Positions 1 to 12,669 of a stretch of 64,000 bases of DNA are shown in pieces. Location: the NCBI RefSeq assembly GCF_027580225.2, contig NC_073355.2, positions 21,263,501-21,327,500 on the forward strand, read 5' to 3'. The stretch's first letter is position 1. Each line of letters begins with the position of its first letter. Both the position numbers and the translations under genes were made by a program. Origin of the DNA: Misgurnus anguillicaudatus (taxonomy: Eukaryota; Chordata; Actinopteri; Cypriniformes; Cobitidae). The notes beneath the pieces were generated by a model, which did no database searches, had not been told where the DNA came from, and saw nothing but the letters and a program-made list of their open reading frames with translations.

Positions 1-1779
1 AAATTAGTAGCCTATAAAGCTGCAGACATAACGTAATGCAAGCCTTCCCTGCTCTGCACCCGCACCCCATGCATTCGATGCACCAATAACACAAAAAGAG
101 ATACAAGTAAATAACCAGTTTAGGGGTTATAAATTACTTACTAGCCAGCTAAAGCCCAGGATGTAACTTACCCTCCGGTGTGTGTAGTTTACTTGAAGTT
201 ATGTCAGTGGTGTCTGCATTGATGTGCGCATCTAAGGGAGGGCAAAGAAACCTGCTTAACTAGCTCCGGGCAAGCATAGTCCTCGGTATCGGCCAGCCCC
301 TTTGTGTTTTTTTCCTATATAATTCAGGGCTCTGGATCAGGTGGCTGTGCATTCCCAAAATTAGAAGTGTCTTCCACACACACCTGCAGATAATCAACTG
401 TTCCTCATTAATGTTAGTGCAGCCTTGCCTACTAGTCAGACTTGTGCCTCCCAAATCAGTATGTATTTGCCCTATCCTGATCTCGTAACAATACTGATGT
501 AATGAGACCTGGCATTATCTGATTCCAAGAGCTGTACTACTGTACATACACACCGCCGCAGATTTGAGCTTCCAAAGTTACGGGAAGTTATTCATTTACA
601 AATGGAAGCTGGCTTCTCTCAGCTGCAAGGAGCGTCAAATCCATCCGCGTCGCGTTTTGGGCGTCTTGAGCAACCAGAGTGTCAATCAGAAAGTTGAAAG
701 AAGCTCAACTTTATATTAATGAGCTATGACGCGGTTCAGTGGCAACGCCAGCAACCAATCGAAATATAGCATAGACTTTCTTCGCTGACTGATTCCAGAG
801 AAACATACGATGTAAACTTTCATTCCTACCAAAACATTAGTTCCGAGAAAATGGAGGAGAAATTGATAATCGCTGTTGCTGGGTTTTTCTATAATTTATG
901 ATATGACTTTATTTTCATATAGGGACCAGTTACAAAAGAACGAGGCATGGGATAAAATAGCTGGTATAGTTGTCTGTGTCTTGTCAGTAGGACTGCACAG
1001 TGAATTATTTAAGCATCGATATAACGTTGTACGAATCCATGTAGTCACATCGCAGGAAGAATAGGTAGCTATCGTAGTTGATCCGTGATTCAGATACATT
1101 AATAATTAAAAATATTAATAATAATAATAATAATAATAATAGCTAATTATATTTTTCAGACAAAATGTGACCAAAACGAATATAAAAATGCTGGTTTATA
1201 ATGTCAATGTATTGTTTTTTTTCATTAACAATTCATGGTGACACAGACTTCAGAGCGGACAAAGCTTCAACAAGCTTCCCCGTACCTTTTGACAAGTGTC
1301 CTTGACCAGGCAGCCTGAGCTTCTTTTGGTACTTTCTGTGATGCTTCATATTTTTGACTTACTAATATTTTCCATTTCAGAGTTTATACATTCAAAAGTA
1401 GAAAAGCTGGGCCATATTCTCAGATGAGCATAGCATATAATCACAGGCCATTATAATGATATATGCTGGGATAATAGTGAAGATAATAGAAAAATAACAA
1501 GTTACAGCAGTTTTATTACTATAAATGGGGAAAATGTAACATTCAATATGGCCGCTCTAGTGCAAACGTCCCGCCTCTCAATAAAAAGAGAAATCATCAA
1601 TTGTTAATGACTTTTATGATGGACGATTCTCTGGGGAAGGGGCTCTGTAGCTCTCTACTGTGACGAACTTTCCAGTCTTTGTGCATGCACAGTACCTAAA
1701 ACAACCTGGTTAAAGGTGTTTTAGCATAATTTAAGCTTGTTCTATTAAACATAAAGACAGATATTTGTAACCAAGCAGG
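1..1779. other. Non-coding DNA, probably asic2 intron
   Basis: No convincing exon on either strand. Because the asic2 exon at 6371-7081 is on the minus strand and ends in a splice donor, this stretch should be intron 1 of that transcript (inference). The interval 590-790 is GC-richer than its surroundings and resembles a fragment of a dispersed repeat, but no ends can be defined. An AAT microsatellite lies at 1114-1141. Confidence 0.5.
1114..1141. repeat. (AAT)n microsatellite
   Basis: About nine uninterrupted AAT/ATA triplets are visible. Confidence 0.9.
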
Positions 1780-1978
1780 AGGCAGGAGCACCATTGACTA
1801 TAATAGTAGGAATAAAAATCCTATGGAAGTCAATGGTGCTCCTTAACTGTTTGGTTTCAAACATTCCCCAAAATATCTTCCTTTGGGTTCGGCAGAACAA
1901 AAAATTATACAGATCTACAACAACTCAACAAGGCTGAGTAAATGATGAGAGAAATTTAATTTTTGCGATCCCTTTAAG
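1780..1978. mobile_element. Fragment of a TTAA-type MITE
   Basis: It contains a short palindromic stretch around 'caccattgact...agtcaatggtg'. It ends in 'gatccctttaag', like the right end of the better-preserved element at 41295-41690 ('actatccctttaaa'). The left boundary is not visible, so this is a degraded or truncated copy. Confidence 0.4.
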
Positions 1979-3423
1979 AAACAGATTTGTGGTGTAGTTT
2001 AAAAATTTGTAAAAAATAAAAAGGCAGAGCAGAGAAATCATGCAGGACCCTGAAGAATGAATGACTGGACAATAGAAACAGAGACAGAGATTATGTGACA
2101 GAAACAGGCGAGAATGTGAGAAGTGGATGAGGAGGAGTGATGGAGGAAGAAAATGAAAACAGAGGTCATTAAAAAAAGAGGAAAGAGCCAGATGAGATGG
2201 TGTATGAAGAGGTGAGAAGTGAAGAATTTGGCAGCATGGTGGAGGAGGAAAAGTGGAGCAAGAGTGTACCCCGAAGAGTCTCAAATAAGATGAGAGCTAC
2301 TCTAATTGACCATGTTATGAATCATGATCTCTACTTGAGAAATGCTGGACGGAGACTTCAGCCAAATGTGAGTGAGCAGATCTAGAGCGACTTCAATCTC
2401 AACAAGCGTGCCAGAGTCAACAAGGACACGACATCACCATCTGTGCTCCGCTGTCCTGGAGCCATACAAAATAACAAGACTCCTCATTATATAATGTAAA
2501 CTTCCTCCTTCCACAGGAAGAGCATGAACAGGCAAAGTTTTCTTGTGGTTTTGGGCAATGTCCAATTGCAACATGCAGTGCCGGTGTGTGAGTCATTTTG
2601 TGACAGTCTTTCAAAACTCTTAATTTCTAACTACTTGAAGTCCGAGACAGAATGAATTTAACACCAATTAACTTAATCACAATTAACTTAATCAAGCACT
2701 AAAAGAAGCCTGCAGAAATACTAATGCATACATTTAATATTTATTATTTGAGAAATATTTTACTTTAAAGGTAGAAAACATCTTTGAGGTGTGATCTGTA
2801 AAGTTTTGAAATTCTTGTGGTTTGCAAAAGACTTCATAAATGAGTTTAAAAGGTGACTACATTATTTGGTAAATAATGGTATAATGGTAAAGATTTAGAC
2901 TCTGGTAAACTATTTCTGAAGTACTGTGGCATTCATGTGAACTTTCCTCTTAACTTTTAAGCTACGAAATCCATTGGCTACATAGCAGAGAAATCGAAAT
3001 CTATTCTTGCTGAAACTCAAAACATCTTTTCTATATCAAGTCCAGTTTGAAGAAAGAAGGCACCGCATCAAATTTTGCACTCGTTCCAGATGGGAGACCC
3101 CCTGATGGAAAGCTTCAACCTCAAGGATCATTACAGTGCCAGACCAAACTAATCAGCTCAGTGTTGGAGCTAATGAAACCCATCCATTCCCATCAAATGA
3201 TTGACATGGCAGGCGAACAGCGTTACCATGGGGATGTAGAGATCGAAATTGATGTCTTCATTATTCTATTCTTTTGAGAGAAAGGAAAAACTAAACCACA
3301 AAGTGTTTTAATCAAATTTCAAAGCTGCCTTTGGTCCCATAAGAAACAAACTTCTAGTAATAGATATAGGCATAGTACTAGTAGTAATGTAATAGTGGTT
3401 TACCTTAAATAGTTATTGTAAAT
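1979..3423. other. Non-coding DNA without recognised features
   Basis: Nothing supportable seen. Short reading frames here have no splice signals or recognisable protein motifs. Presumed asic2 intron. Confidence 0.5.
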
Positions 3424-3554
3424 TGCGTTGCATTAGCAGTGCAAAAGGTTCTGTGTTTGATCCCAGGGAACACACATAATGATAAAATGTATACCCTGTA
3501 ATGCATTGTAAGTTGCTTTGGATAAAATGCGTAAATGCCAAATGTTTAAATGTA
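3424..3554 (+). mobile_element. tRNA-derived SINE, 5'-truncated
   Basis: It begins 'gcgttgcattagcagtgc', carries a B-box-like 'gtttgatccc', then 'agggaacacaca' and the tail 'gtaagttgctttggataaaa'. This is the layout of an abundant cyprinid tRNA-derived SINE. The A box is missing. The same family recurs on the minus strand at 17066-17190 and 54293-54357, which supports the call. Not a functional tRNA gene. Confidence 0.7.
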
Positions 3555-4728
3555 ACTATGTTAATTTTTTGGTAAGAATTGTATCTTAAGATTATTTAAA
3601 AAACATTCTAGAGCTGGGTTTAAAAGCTTTCCCTGTTGGAACGGCTGTGATTGGGTTTCTAACTCACTTTGTAATGAGTGGATAATGTCTGGGTAATGAT
3701 GAGGAGAGGAAAGGGCGCTAATAAGGAAGAGGGAAATTAGGAGCTGCGCAGGGGCGATTCCACTTTCTAAACTCTTACGGTGGAAATGCATGTTTATCTT
3801 CTATTGCTATCTGTGTTAATTATTCAAATGTCTGGTATACCAACAATCATACAGTGAGCATGTCAAAACAAACATTATGCTGTATTAGTACAGTGCGTAT
3901 TAAAATGAACATTGCTACGTTAACACACCCGGACCGTAACAATTTGCTGACAACATCACCTATTGTTTAAGGAATTGTTAAAACAATTTTGTTGCGTTGG
4001 TTTGTGAAAGTTTTTCCTTAAATTATTATCAGTCATGGCAACAAATATTTTGCTTATGCCACTTGCGTGCTTTGCTCCCCGTAACTGCTGCTTATAATTG
4101 CTGTAGCAATATTTACATGGGTCTCAGAGTTGAAAAAGCCTCAGCAAACTGCAGTGTCATTTGACATTTCAGTGATATCCAGCCCTTATTAAGATTTATT
4201 GAGAAATAGTTTTCAAGTAATCTCACACAAATACTTCCATTTTCCACATCAACAACAGAATAAAAGAGACAATAGACCACCACACGAAAGAAAACAACAT
4301 ACTAAAAATATACTCCAAATCTCCTCACAGATCAACACACAAAATACAAAACCTATTTCCATACTCATACATCAGTAGTTACACGAGTAAGTATGGTTGC
4401 ACAAAAGTGGTCAAAGTGCTGCAAACTAAGTGCTCTTCTGCCATACAATATAGTTCTCATTTTTTATCTGTTTAAAATATCGCTAGGTTTTATTTTGTGC
4501 CACCATACTTACTCCTGTAACTACTCATGTTACAGTCTTTGTTTGGTGGCTTCTAAATTCATCCCTGTTTGGATCCTAAGGAATGAATGCGGCTAGGCTA
4601 AATGCTAAAACATTCACAGCGCTCCGTGCATAAAAGAAGTGCACGCATTGATAAAAGATGGGTATGTATTAATTCGTCTAAGTTGAGATAAGAACATAGT
4701 AAAATATTGAAAAACGGTGGTGTTTTCC
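3555..4728. other. Non-coding DNA without recognised features
   Basis: AT-rich, no coding or structural signal I can support. Presumed asic2 intron. Confidence 0.5.
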
Positions 4729-4734
4729 TTTAAA

Positions 4735-5423
4735 GGATTAGTAAATTTTCTTTTAAAAAATCCAGATAATTTACTCACCACCACCTCATCCAAAATGTTG
4801 TTGTCTTTCTTTGTTCAGTCGAGAAGAAGTTATGTTTTTTTGAGGAAAACGTTCCAGGATTTTTCTCATTTTAATGGACACCAACACGTAACAGTTCCAA
4901 TGCAGTTCAAAACTGCAGCTTCAAAGAACTCCAAACAATCCCAAACGAGGCACAAGGGTCTTATCTAGCGAAACGATTGTCATTTTTAAAAATATGCACT
5001 TTTAAACCGTAACTTCTCATCTATCTCCGGTCCTGTGACGTGCCAGCGCGACCTCACGTACTTGCGTAATGCCGTGGAAAGGTCACGTGTTATATACATG
5101 AAACGCACATTTGCGGACCATTTTAAACAATAAACTAACACAAAGACATTAATTAGTATCATTCCACATACAACAACATCGGAACGGTCTTCTTTCTCCA
5201 CACTTGTAAACACTTTGAAACTCTGCTGAAACTGCAATTTTAAACTGCATTAATACTGTTACATGTTGGGGTCCATTAAAGTCCATTAAAATGAGAAAAA
5301 TCCTGGAATGTTTTTCTTAAAAACATAATTTATTCTCGACTGAACAAAGAAAGACATCAACATTTTGTATGACATGGTGGTGAGTAAATTATCTGGATAT
5401 TTTTTAAGAAAATGTACTAATCC
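4735..5423. mobile_element. Foldback (long-TIR) MITE flanked by TTTAAA
   Basis: The left arm (4735 to about 4930, starting GGATTAGTAAATTTTC) reappears reverse-complemented in the right arm (about 5226-5423, ending ACTAATCC). The arms are roughly 190 bp and could fold into one hairpin. TTTAAA abuts both ends (4729-4734 and 5424-5429), consistent with a TTAA-targeting family. The middle (about 4930-5225) is CpG-richer and encodes nothing recognisable. Confidence 0.75.
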
Positions 5424-5429
5424 TTTAAA

Positions 5430-6370
5430 TCCGAAATGTAAGGTCTGAATCACTGTGTTGTGTTCTGTTTCAATTTAACCCCCTCTCTGCCCGAATAATC
5501 ATATCCTTAATGTATACATTTTCTTACTGTAAAAAATTTCCTTTCCAGAAAATATCCAATTAAGAAACTTTAAAACCTGCCGAAATGTTATATCACTTAC
5601 TTATTCTTCTGCACAATTACACTTTCTTACAAGAAATGCACTTTATTGCGTGTAAGAAATAGAACAGTGACTATGAACAAACAGAACAAGCATAAAGAAG
5701 GTAGCGAGACTTATTCTAACGCCTGTAACATTAAGTTCTGCAGTCTCTAGACAGTCACAGCTAAAACCAATTTTTTTTAAATGAATAGACCTGATATGTA
5801 ATGTAGTCTGTTTTTAAACTTGGTTCAATTGCTTGATATGGCTCAATTTTACTGCAGCAAAAGCTGTTGTGTGAAAGCATCCTTATAGTATTGTGAAATT
5901 AGATTTCGTCCAATCATTAGCTGGCGGGATGAAAAGTCAGTTTTTGCTAACAGGCTGAACGGTTACTTCGGTAACAGAGCTGTGTGTAAAGAGATGGAGG
6001 GTCGTGGGGTTGGTGTTCTTTATGAGCAATGCAAATAGCACATTATGCCCAATCAGAATCGCATTATGAAAATCAGCCTAGAGAGATCAGCCCTCACACC
6101 TGATGTGTTTGTGACCGCTAGTATTATACGTGGTGTTATCCTGCAAAAAAAATTAACTTATGAATTGGGGTCACATGTGGGTGCCAAAAATGTAGCGTGA
6201 AAGATCTGAAGCATGATAGAGGGCAACAGAGGACAAGAACTAACAAGAGAGGTCGTCGCAGATGGTGAGAGCCCTATTCATGATCTGCATGAGCGAACTG
6301 AGATTTTACAGCCAAAAGGTGAGAAAGAAAAAGAGACAGAAGGAGAGAAAGAAGTTTTAACCAGACTCAC
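5430..6370 (-). other. asic2: Proximal part of asic2 intron 1
   Basis: It begins on the minus strand with the donor GTGAGT at 6370-6365, directly after the exon at 6371-7081. No further exon is seen. The open frame running from the exon into this stretch until about 6278 is intron read-through, not protein. Confidence 0.65.
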
Positions 6371-7081
6371 AGTAGAGAAGTTGTGAGCTCCGCAGGGTTC
6401 TCCACGGTACTTGCATCCCAGCAGCATGTCGTCCAGCTGGTGACCCAGTCGGTCCATGAAGTCCAAGCTGGTGCCCTCAAAACGTCGTGGTGGCAGGAAA
6501 AGACGGAAATCTGACAGCTTGCTGAACCAGGCCTGCTTGTCATCTTGAAGCAGGTCCAACACCAGGGGCCTGGCTGTGCGATTGGCCAGCAGCAGTCCGA
6601 GCCAGTGACCCGCAAAGTACAGATCACTCTTGGTGAGGTGATACAAGCGCACGGGGTTATTGTTACAGATGGTGACTGTCGGAAAGGCAAGTTCCCTCGC
6701 CCACTCTGTGTGGACTCTCGTGTGCGTGGGGAAGGCTAGCCAGTGAAGTAGGCGATTTGATGACCAAGACAACAGAAGACCCAGAGAAGTACAGAACGCT
6801 AACATCCAGAACGCCCGACGGCTGAGAGAACTCGAAGGGGCACAGACGTGCCGTAAACCGTGAAGGCGAGTCTGTGTCAGGAGGGTGACGGTAAGGCGGG
6901 ACAAACCGCCTTGTGATGTTCTAGGTCGGGTGGGACGACGACGGGCCCTGCGTTGGCCCGGTGAGGGTGAAGCAGGGCGCAGGCAGCGGCCTTCCAGAGC
7001 CATGAGGGCCCACAGAGCTGCTAGAGCAGCAGGGGGGACGGCTTCATCTCCCAGCCAGGCCTCCACGGCCGGGGCCCTCAT
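6371..7081 (-). CDS. asic2: asic2 alternative first coding exon (ASIC2b type)
   Basis: Encodes the N-terminal 237 residues of an acid-sensing (proton-gated, amiloride-sensitive, ENaC/degenerin family) cation channel subunit of the plasma membrane. The match is to the long ASIC2b/MDEG2 isoform, not ASIC2a: LHGLRH (73-78, with the HG gating pair of the family), TM1 from about 90-110 (RRAFWMLAFCTSLGLLLSW), SHTRVH-like TH-TRVH (119-124), FPTVTICN (133-140), AGHWLGLLLANRTARPL (157-173) and DRLGHQLDDMLLGCKYRGEPCG (210-231). N-glycosylation sites are NRT 167 and NFS 234. The exon ends after ACT in phase 0 at a consensus donor GTGAGT, where ASIC2 isoforms join the shared exon beginning VFTKYGKC. Start chosen: first in-frame ATG after the upstream stop; Met27 (codon 7003-7001, G at +4) is an alternative. 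Downstream exons are not in the window. Confidence 0.93.
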
Positions 7082-7399
7082 GGGGCTCCAGCAGGACAGA
7101 GAGAGGCACAATACTGACCACCTAAATACTGATCTAACTTAAAAAAAAACAAAAAAACAGGAACAACCCACAAGCCCTCAGTAAGCTATTCTAACACCTA
7201 CACATAATTCCCTCAATGTTAGATCAAAGTATACAATTTTAATGCACTTGGACTTTATAGTCCACTTTAATATTATGTAAAACCTATGCAAGCTTTTGAA
7301 TGCACATAAATGGACACAGCTCTCTATGCTAACCAAAATGTACGTGTCTTCATACCCACTGGCAACTTTATAGAAGCCCTTAGGCGAAATCCCCAGGCT

Positions 7400-7403
<4 letters not shown>

Positions 7404-7444
<41 letters not shown>
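7404..7444. repeat. (CT)n microsatellite
   Basis: About 20 CT dinucleotides. On the minus strand it would lie in the 5' leader of asic2 as a GA repeat. Confidence 0.95.
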
Positions 7445-7447
<3 letters not shown>

Positions 7448-8239
7448 GAGCCCCCTCTCAGTCCACCTGATCAAAATGCCCACAGTTTGTCTGGCTAGGA
7501 ACAGTCTGCAATATCCAAAGCCACTGTTGCAGTTCAGAAGAGCGAGTCCGAATGAATGAGGCAGGAAGGGATCCTAATGAGAGAAAAGATTCAATAGATA
7601 CAAGACAGATAATTGTAACAGAACATAATGAAAAAGAGATGGATTGTGAAGGAAGCGAGACAGTGGCAGGAAGCCAGCTGAGTCACAAAAAAAGAAAAGG
7701 ATTGGAGGAAAGCTGACCTGTTGAAATCCTCCTGAGGTGAAATCCTCCTGAGGCAAAGTCCTCCTGAGTCTTTTGGGGGTCCCCGAAAAACTAGCTAAAA
7801 GAGACACCACAGCTAGCCGTTTGTACGTATGCACTCCAAAACTCATTCATCTTTTTTTTACTTTGTTCTCCGTTTGATGGTCCAGTGCTGACTTTTAGCC
7901 AGAGCATCTTTCACGTGGATATAAGCCTGATGTAAGGGATGTCATACTTCACACACACACATAAATACACATAGCAGTGACTCTTGCCTGCAAGGACGCA
8001 GCTGATCTGGAATCGGTTCTGACATAGTCCAAATTCAGCGTCTCACTCGCTCTCTTTTCCCATCCCTCTATTTTCCGGCTACAGCATTTTATCTTCCGTT
8101 CTCGTTTGTGCCTCTTCGCTAAAAATATCCGTCCAGATTTCCAAAACAATCAAGTCTAAACATTGTTTTCGCGCCCCGCCTCCTTGTCATGTCAATCAAT
8201 GCTCTTTCGGTCCTTCCCCTCTCGTCCTTTATCGTCGTC

Positions 8240-8550
8240 TGGACGTCTTCACTTCTGCGTCTTCACGCGGTAGAGAATGAGCGCGAGCGTCTGAATCAGC
8301 TCCGCGTGTGCGCTTTGCTCCGCTTCTCGTGGCTAAATTGCCGCTGCGCTTGTTTTTCTTTTCGCGCGCAGTGGGTGCATCCGCTTGGCACTCCTTTCCT
8401 CCTCACGGGTCATTCCATCCATTCACTTCTCCTGCTCTGTCGCTTCTGCTCGCTCTGCACTCCTCCGTGTCCACACAGCAAGCGCCCGGCTCGTGCCAGC
8501 TTTCTCTCTCTCGCGCTCGAGCGCGCGCTCTCTCTCCCTCGCACGCTCAC
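8240..8550 (-). promoter_or_regulatory. CpG-rich island upstream of asic2b exon
   Basis: Dense CpG (for example 'cgcgctcgagcgcgcgctc' near 8511) in an otherwise AT-rich window, 1.2-1.5 kb above the asic2 start codon. CpG-rich non-repetitive DNA here is best read as the promoter or first untranslated exon of the minus-strand transcript. Direction is inferred from the gene. Confidence 0.5.
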
Positions 8551-8620
8551 TCTTTATGACTTTATTTGCCTCTACAGTTCGTTCTGTGCATGAGGTTAAA
8601 GAAAAATAAATAAAATACTA

Positions 8621-9143
8621 GTTCTGAATGTTTCTTTCGGGTGTTTGCGTTTACTGAACTATATGTGAGTGTAGGTTGTGGAGTGTGGAAATGAAATTTT
8701 CAAAGTAGACAATAAGTCCAAATTCAAAAGAGATAAACAAATAAGATTAATGAGAGGACAAAAAGTACTTCTGCGATTTAATGACAAAATTAATACAAAA
8801 CACATTTGTATTTATTTATTTATTCGTAATTCTTAACTAATTATTTTTAAGTTATAACCTGTAATAAGTCCCCATGTCTTTTTGTCATAATTAAAGTCAA
8901 CACTTCACATACACTAATTGACGATACAGTTAAATAAAAATATTTCAAGCTTGAAATCCCTGAAATAAAACGACTTTAGGCACATGGGCTCTGTATGAGC
9001 CAGCACAGCATGCAAATTGCGTATTGATGGCATTTAACACTATCCAGCGACAAATAAGAGCTTCTTTTAGTAGCTCTTGAAAACTAAAAGCAACATCAAA
9101 CAGACTTGACTGTCAGAAATGGTAAAGATGTTCAAAAGGGTTC
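8621..9143. other. AT-rich non-coding DNA
   Basis: No gene or repeat ends that I can define. A short TTTA run lies near 8811. Confidence 0.5.
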
Positions 9144-9315
9144 TTTCCCAACCCTGTTAAAGGAGACACACTACACATTTTTCAAGTATTCCTATTCAAA
9201 CACATCTGAATTCAATCATCAACTTATTAATAGAGATTTCAAGATGGGAAATAATGGGGGTGGATGTGGGAAACATCCAAAATAGTGGTGTGCTTCCAGG
9301 AATAGGGTTGGGAAA
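9144..9315. mobile_element. Short MITE with TTTCCCAACCCTGTT ends
   Basis: It starts TTTCCCAACCCTGTT and ends AATAGGGTTGGGAAA, an imperfect inverted pair. The interior 'ggagacaca' and 'ggtgtgcttcca' fit a short high-copy fish repeat. Non-coding. Confidence 0.65.
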
Positions 9316-10935
9316 CACTGCCACAGAAGAATCATTATGGTTCCCAAAAGAACCTTTCAGTCAAAGGTTCTTAAAATATTTTTTCTTAGATTTTTATAAA
9401 GCTTTTACCACTACAAAACCTTTTTGTGTAACAAAGGTGTGAATATTAATTTTTCTTTATAAAACTTGTATTGTATTTGTTGCTTTGTGTTTTGTTATTA
9501 CTTTATTTGTCATACACCGGCATATTTATTTTTCATAATACTGCTGCTCGTCTATTAACAAAAAAAGAATAGCTTAACATGAAGTTATACGATGTATTTT
9601 TATAAGACATAATAAAATGACAATAAATGTAATGTATAATTTATTGGTTAGACTTGGAGAGCTACTGTAAATTCAAAATTATGACTTGGAGTATCAGAGT
9701 ATTAGACCTAGGACGTTCTTGTAAAACAATGTGTTGGACCTATTCCTGGCACTCCTTTGATGCAATGCATTGTTAGATGATGAAGATATTAAAATGAATA
9801 GTGGATGAAAGGTCAATCTGATAAATCCAGCTAGCAAAGAACAGAGAACTTGGCACAATGGCACCGAACTAAGGCCAAAGGTCTTGAAATCATTCCAACA
9901 TGAAAACGATTCATGTCCTCTTTACTGTCTCCTCATATCACAAGCACAACAACTTCTGTCTGGAGGCCTTCAACAATTACTTATCAGTTAACATCACATT
10001 TTTCCTGCATTCTCATATCCTCTAAAGATTATTCAATATCCCTGGTCAATGCATCTGTTAACTGCTGGGCTCCGTTTCAGAAAATACAATGCAGCACATT
10101 TGCATTTGCATTGTGTTGCTTTCGTTTTTAAACTATAATGAGTATGACGAAGAAGTGAAAATAATTTTAGTCTTTTGTGTTAATTTTCACAGGTGGAGAG
10201 TTTAATGTCACAGCTTGTGAGTAACTGTTCTTTACTGCTTTTGTGATCTTACTGTGAAACAAGCCCTTCGGCATTTACACTAATGTGTTTAAAGAAACAT
10301 GCACACAAATCTGCAGTGACCAGATCAGATACGTACGATAAATATACATACTGTAGATATGTCTCAATGGTGGAAGGCGCTACCGAACCCACCAACACGT
10401 ATTTGCAAATGTAGACAAATGTACAACTCAACAAATTTTCATGTTAATTAATGTTAGATAGAAAACTAGTTAATTTAGCTAATATGCACCCTGCTTGTTG
10501 TGATTCCTGTTTGCAGCAGTGACTTTTTAATGCAGTACTATACTAGGACTAGCAATTCCAGTGTTATTTGCAGTCAAAACATGAAATATAATTTCTCAGG
10601 GAATGCATTGATTACCAATATATTAAACCCTCTGTTTATATTTTCCTAAATCCCTGATAATAGAGTCCAAACTACAGAAACATATAAGTATATTTGTTTT
10701 CTATTTTATATGAGGGCCCTGCATGAGACAACAAACTTTGTAGGAATTCTGTGAATTAAAAGGCACAAGCCAAAAGCAATAGAAGGAACGGCTTTTCAAA
10801 GAACGTTTAATGTTTATTTTAATAGAATTTTTGTGGATTTATTAGGAAAAACAACATTATGGACGTGACATTTCTCCATTATGGATGTGACAATTCAGAA
10901 ATTTGCACTTTCTTTGAAACATAATGAACAGATGC
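9316..10935. other. AT-rich non-coding DNA
   Basis: Around 9335-9440 there are 'ggttcccaaaagaacc'-like motifs, probably a remnant of the element type seen again at 11625-11790. Otherwise nothing supportable. Confidence 0.45.
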
Positions 10936-10941
10936 TTTAAA

Positions 10942-11464
10942 GCTCCCGTTCTGTCTGTAATTTTGAAGATTTGATTGTGTTTATAGTGGGCAACATAACA
11001 TGTGTTCATGTTTCACGTGTAAAAAACGCGGTATTTTTCACACAATTTACTTATCTGTATAGTGCTGTTTTCACTGTCCTCAAAACAGGCTGATGTCTTC
11101 CTTGTTCTATGAAGTCCCTCCTTCAGAAATACGTATCGAGTTCTGATTGTGTAGTTTGTTTAGTGTGCTGTGATTCGATAGCAGCTTAGCTTAGCAGAGC
11201 CGTTTGAGCCAAAGCTGGTGACTGACGTATTCATGTGGGCGGAGTTTAGTCAACAAAATGTTTTACTGACGTCATTAAAGCAGGAAATAGAGGGCTGTAG
11301 TCCAAACCGGCCGTTCGTGCTTTTAAAGAGGAATTCTATTGAAGAAAATATATCGCCTGACAGTGAACTTTAAGCTTTATCGTTTTACAGGTATTATTAA
11401 TGCTATTATAGCAACATTACACACTAACTAGGGTTTAAAAAATGGTATCAGGAAGAACGTGACC
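10942..11464. mobile_element. Non-autonomous TTTAAA-flanked DNA transposon
   Basis: TTTAAA at 10936-10941 and 11465-11470 flanks inverted ends GCTCCCGTTCT and (reverse complement) GGTCACGTTCT. About 523 bp, GC-richer in the middle, no open frame of note. Consistent with a TTAA-targeting non-autonomous family. Confidence 0.7.
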
Positions 11465-11624
11465 TTTAAAAACTTTTAACTAAGACTTTGCATAGATAAA
11501 CCACCAAATATTGACATCTGAGATATCAGTAGGGTTAAAAACTTTACGTAAAAACTTTATTTTTCATGATAGGGTTAACATTGATTTGCCCAGGTTCACG
11601 ATGCCATATCGTTTGTGGCTGAAT

Positions 11625-11790
11625 GGTTTCATAAAGAACCTCCAAAGAACATTTTTGTTTCACAAAGGTTTTTTGTGCTGGAAAAGGTTTTTCAGATTAT
11701 TAAAAGGTGAGAAATAAATGGTTGTTTAAAGAAACTTTGACTGAATGGTTCTTAAAAGAACCAAAAATGATTCTTCTATAGCATCGCTGT
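11625..11790. mobile_element. Degraded MITE with GGTTCTTTAAAGAACC-like motifs
   Basis: Repeated 'aagaacc'/'ggttctt' motifs are arranged as short inverted repeats. It resembles the Angel-like MITEs of fish. Boundaries are soft. Confidence 0.35.
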
Positions 11791-12669
11791 GAAAAAACTT
11801 TCAGGCACCTTTATTTTTAAGAGTCTACACCGCTGTTTTACGACATTGAAGCTCGTGGTATGTCTGTCGCGAAAGGTTGATACCTTCATCACCACAAATC
11901 TTTTCTCTATGGAGATTTTAAATAGGATATTTACTTCCAGAACCCTACCGTGCGCTATATATCCCTGCAAATCAAAATGGGTTCAACAGTAAGCAGGAGA
12001 ACACTTAACTCACTAATGAGAATGTCCAGGCCTTATTCAAAGCACCACATGCTGAATATGAAACCAGACACCAGAGGGGTGTACATGCAATATACAACAA
12101 ACTAATAAAAACTCAATTCAAACACAGTATTTTTACACCTAACATCATAACAGTTTACAAACAAAAAACTACAGAAAGCAAAACGTAGAGCTCAACACAT
12201 TCTGTTCACGTTCCGGGTCCTGACACAGATTAAAATACATGTGCCTGCAATAGCGCTGATGAATATAAACTTCTCGGTTGAACAAGGTCAGTCTGCCTTA
12301 TTGAGAGTGTTCACACATTTATAGTTCTCACAGACTGCACAAACAAACAGGCCTAATGCATATGAAATATTACTGAAATATCACTGAATTATTGATGGGC
12401 ACACAAGGCTCTTAAATCTCAAAGTTGTGCGTTATTGGAATGCTGTTGAGTCCTGCAGACTAAAGTGCTGAATCACAGAAAAGCAGTAGAGACACCCTAT
12501 TGATGCAGCAGTGGTATTAACGCAACGCTGAGAGATTAAACACAGTTAACCCTCACTATCACAATATCTATGGTGCCAATACGCTGGTATATAAATAGGT
12601 ATTTTACCTTCATTTTGGGTAGAAACCATTAATTTTCATCTTTATACCCATTAAAGAGTGTGAGAAAAA
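11791..12669. other. Non-coding DNA without recognised features
   Basis: Nothing supportable seen. Confidence 0.5.

Larger units (their letters stand above)
7082..8620 (-). promoter_or_regulatory. asic2: Probable asic2b 5'UTR and promoter region
   Basis: This lies immediately upstream of the asic2 first exon on the minus strand. The in-frame stop (TAA at 7141-7139) sits just above the start codon, so the coding exon does not extend further. A T-rich run followed by AAG near 7138-7160 could act as a splice acceptor for a non-coding 5' exon, but this is only a possibility. No TATA box is clearly placed. Open frames here are low-complexity and CpG-driven. Confidence 0.5.

Noticed and set aside
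6545..7142. Plus-strand and alternative-frame ORFs overlapping the asic2 exon
   Set aside because: Shadows of the GC-rich minus-strand coding exon. The asic2 frame has clear homology motifs and a splice donor.
8189..8609. Overlapping long frames in the CpG-rich stretch
   Set aside because: Three frames are open at once because of GC-rich low-complexity sequence. More likely promoter or untranslated leader.
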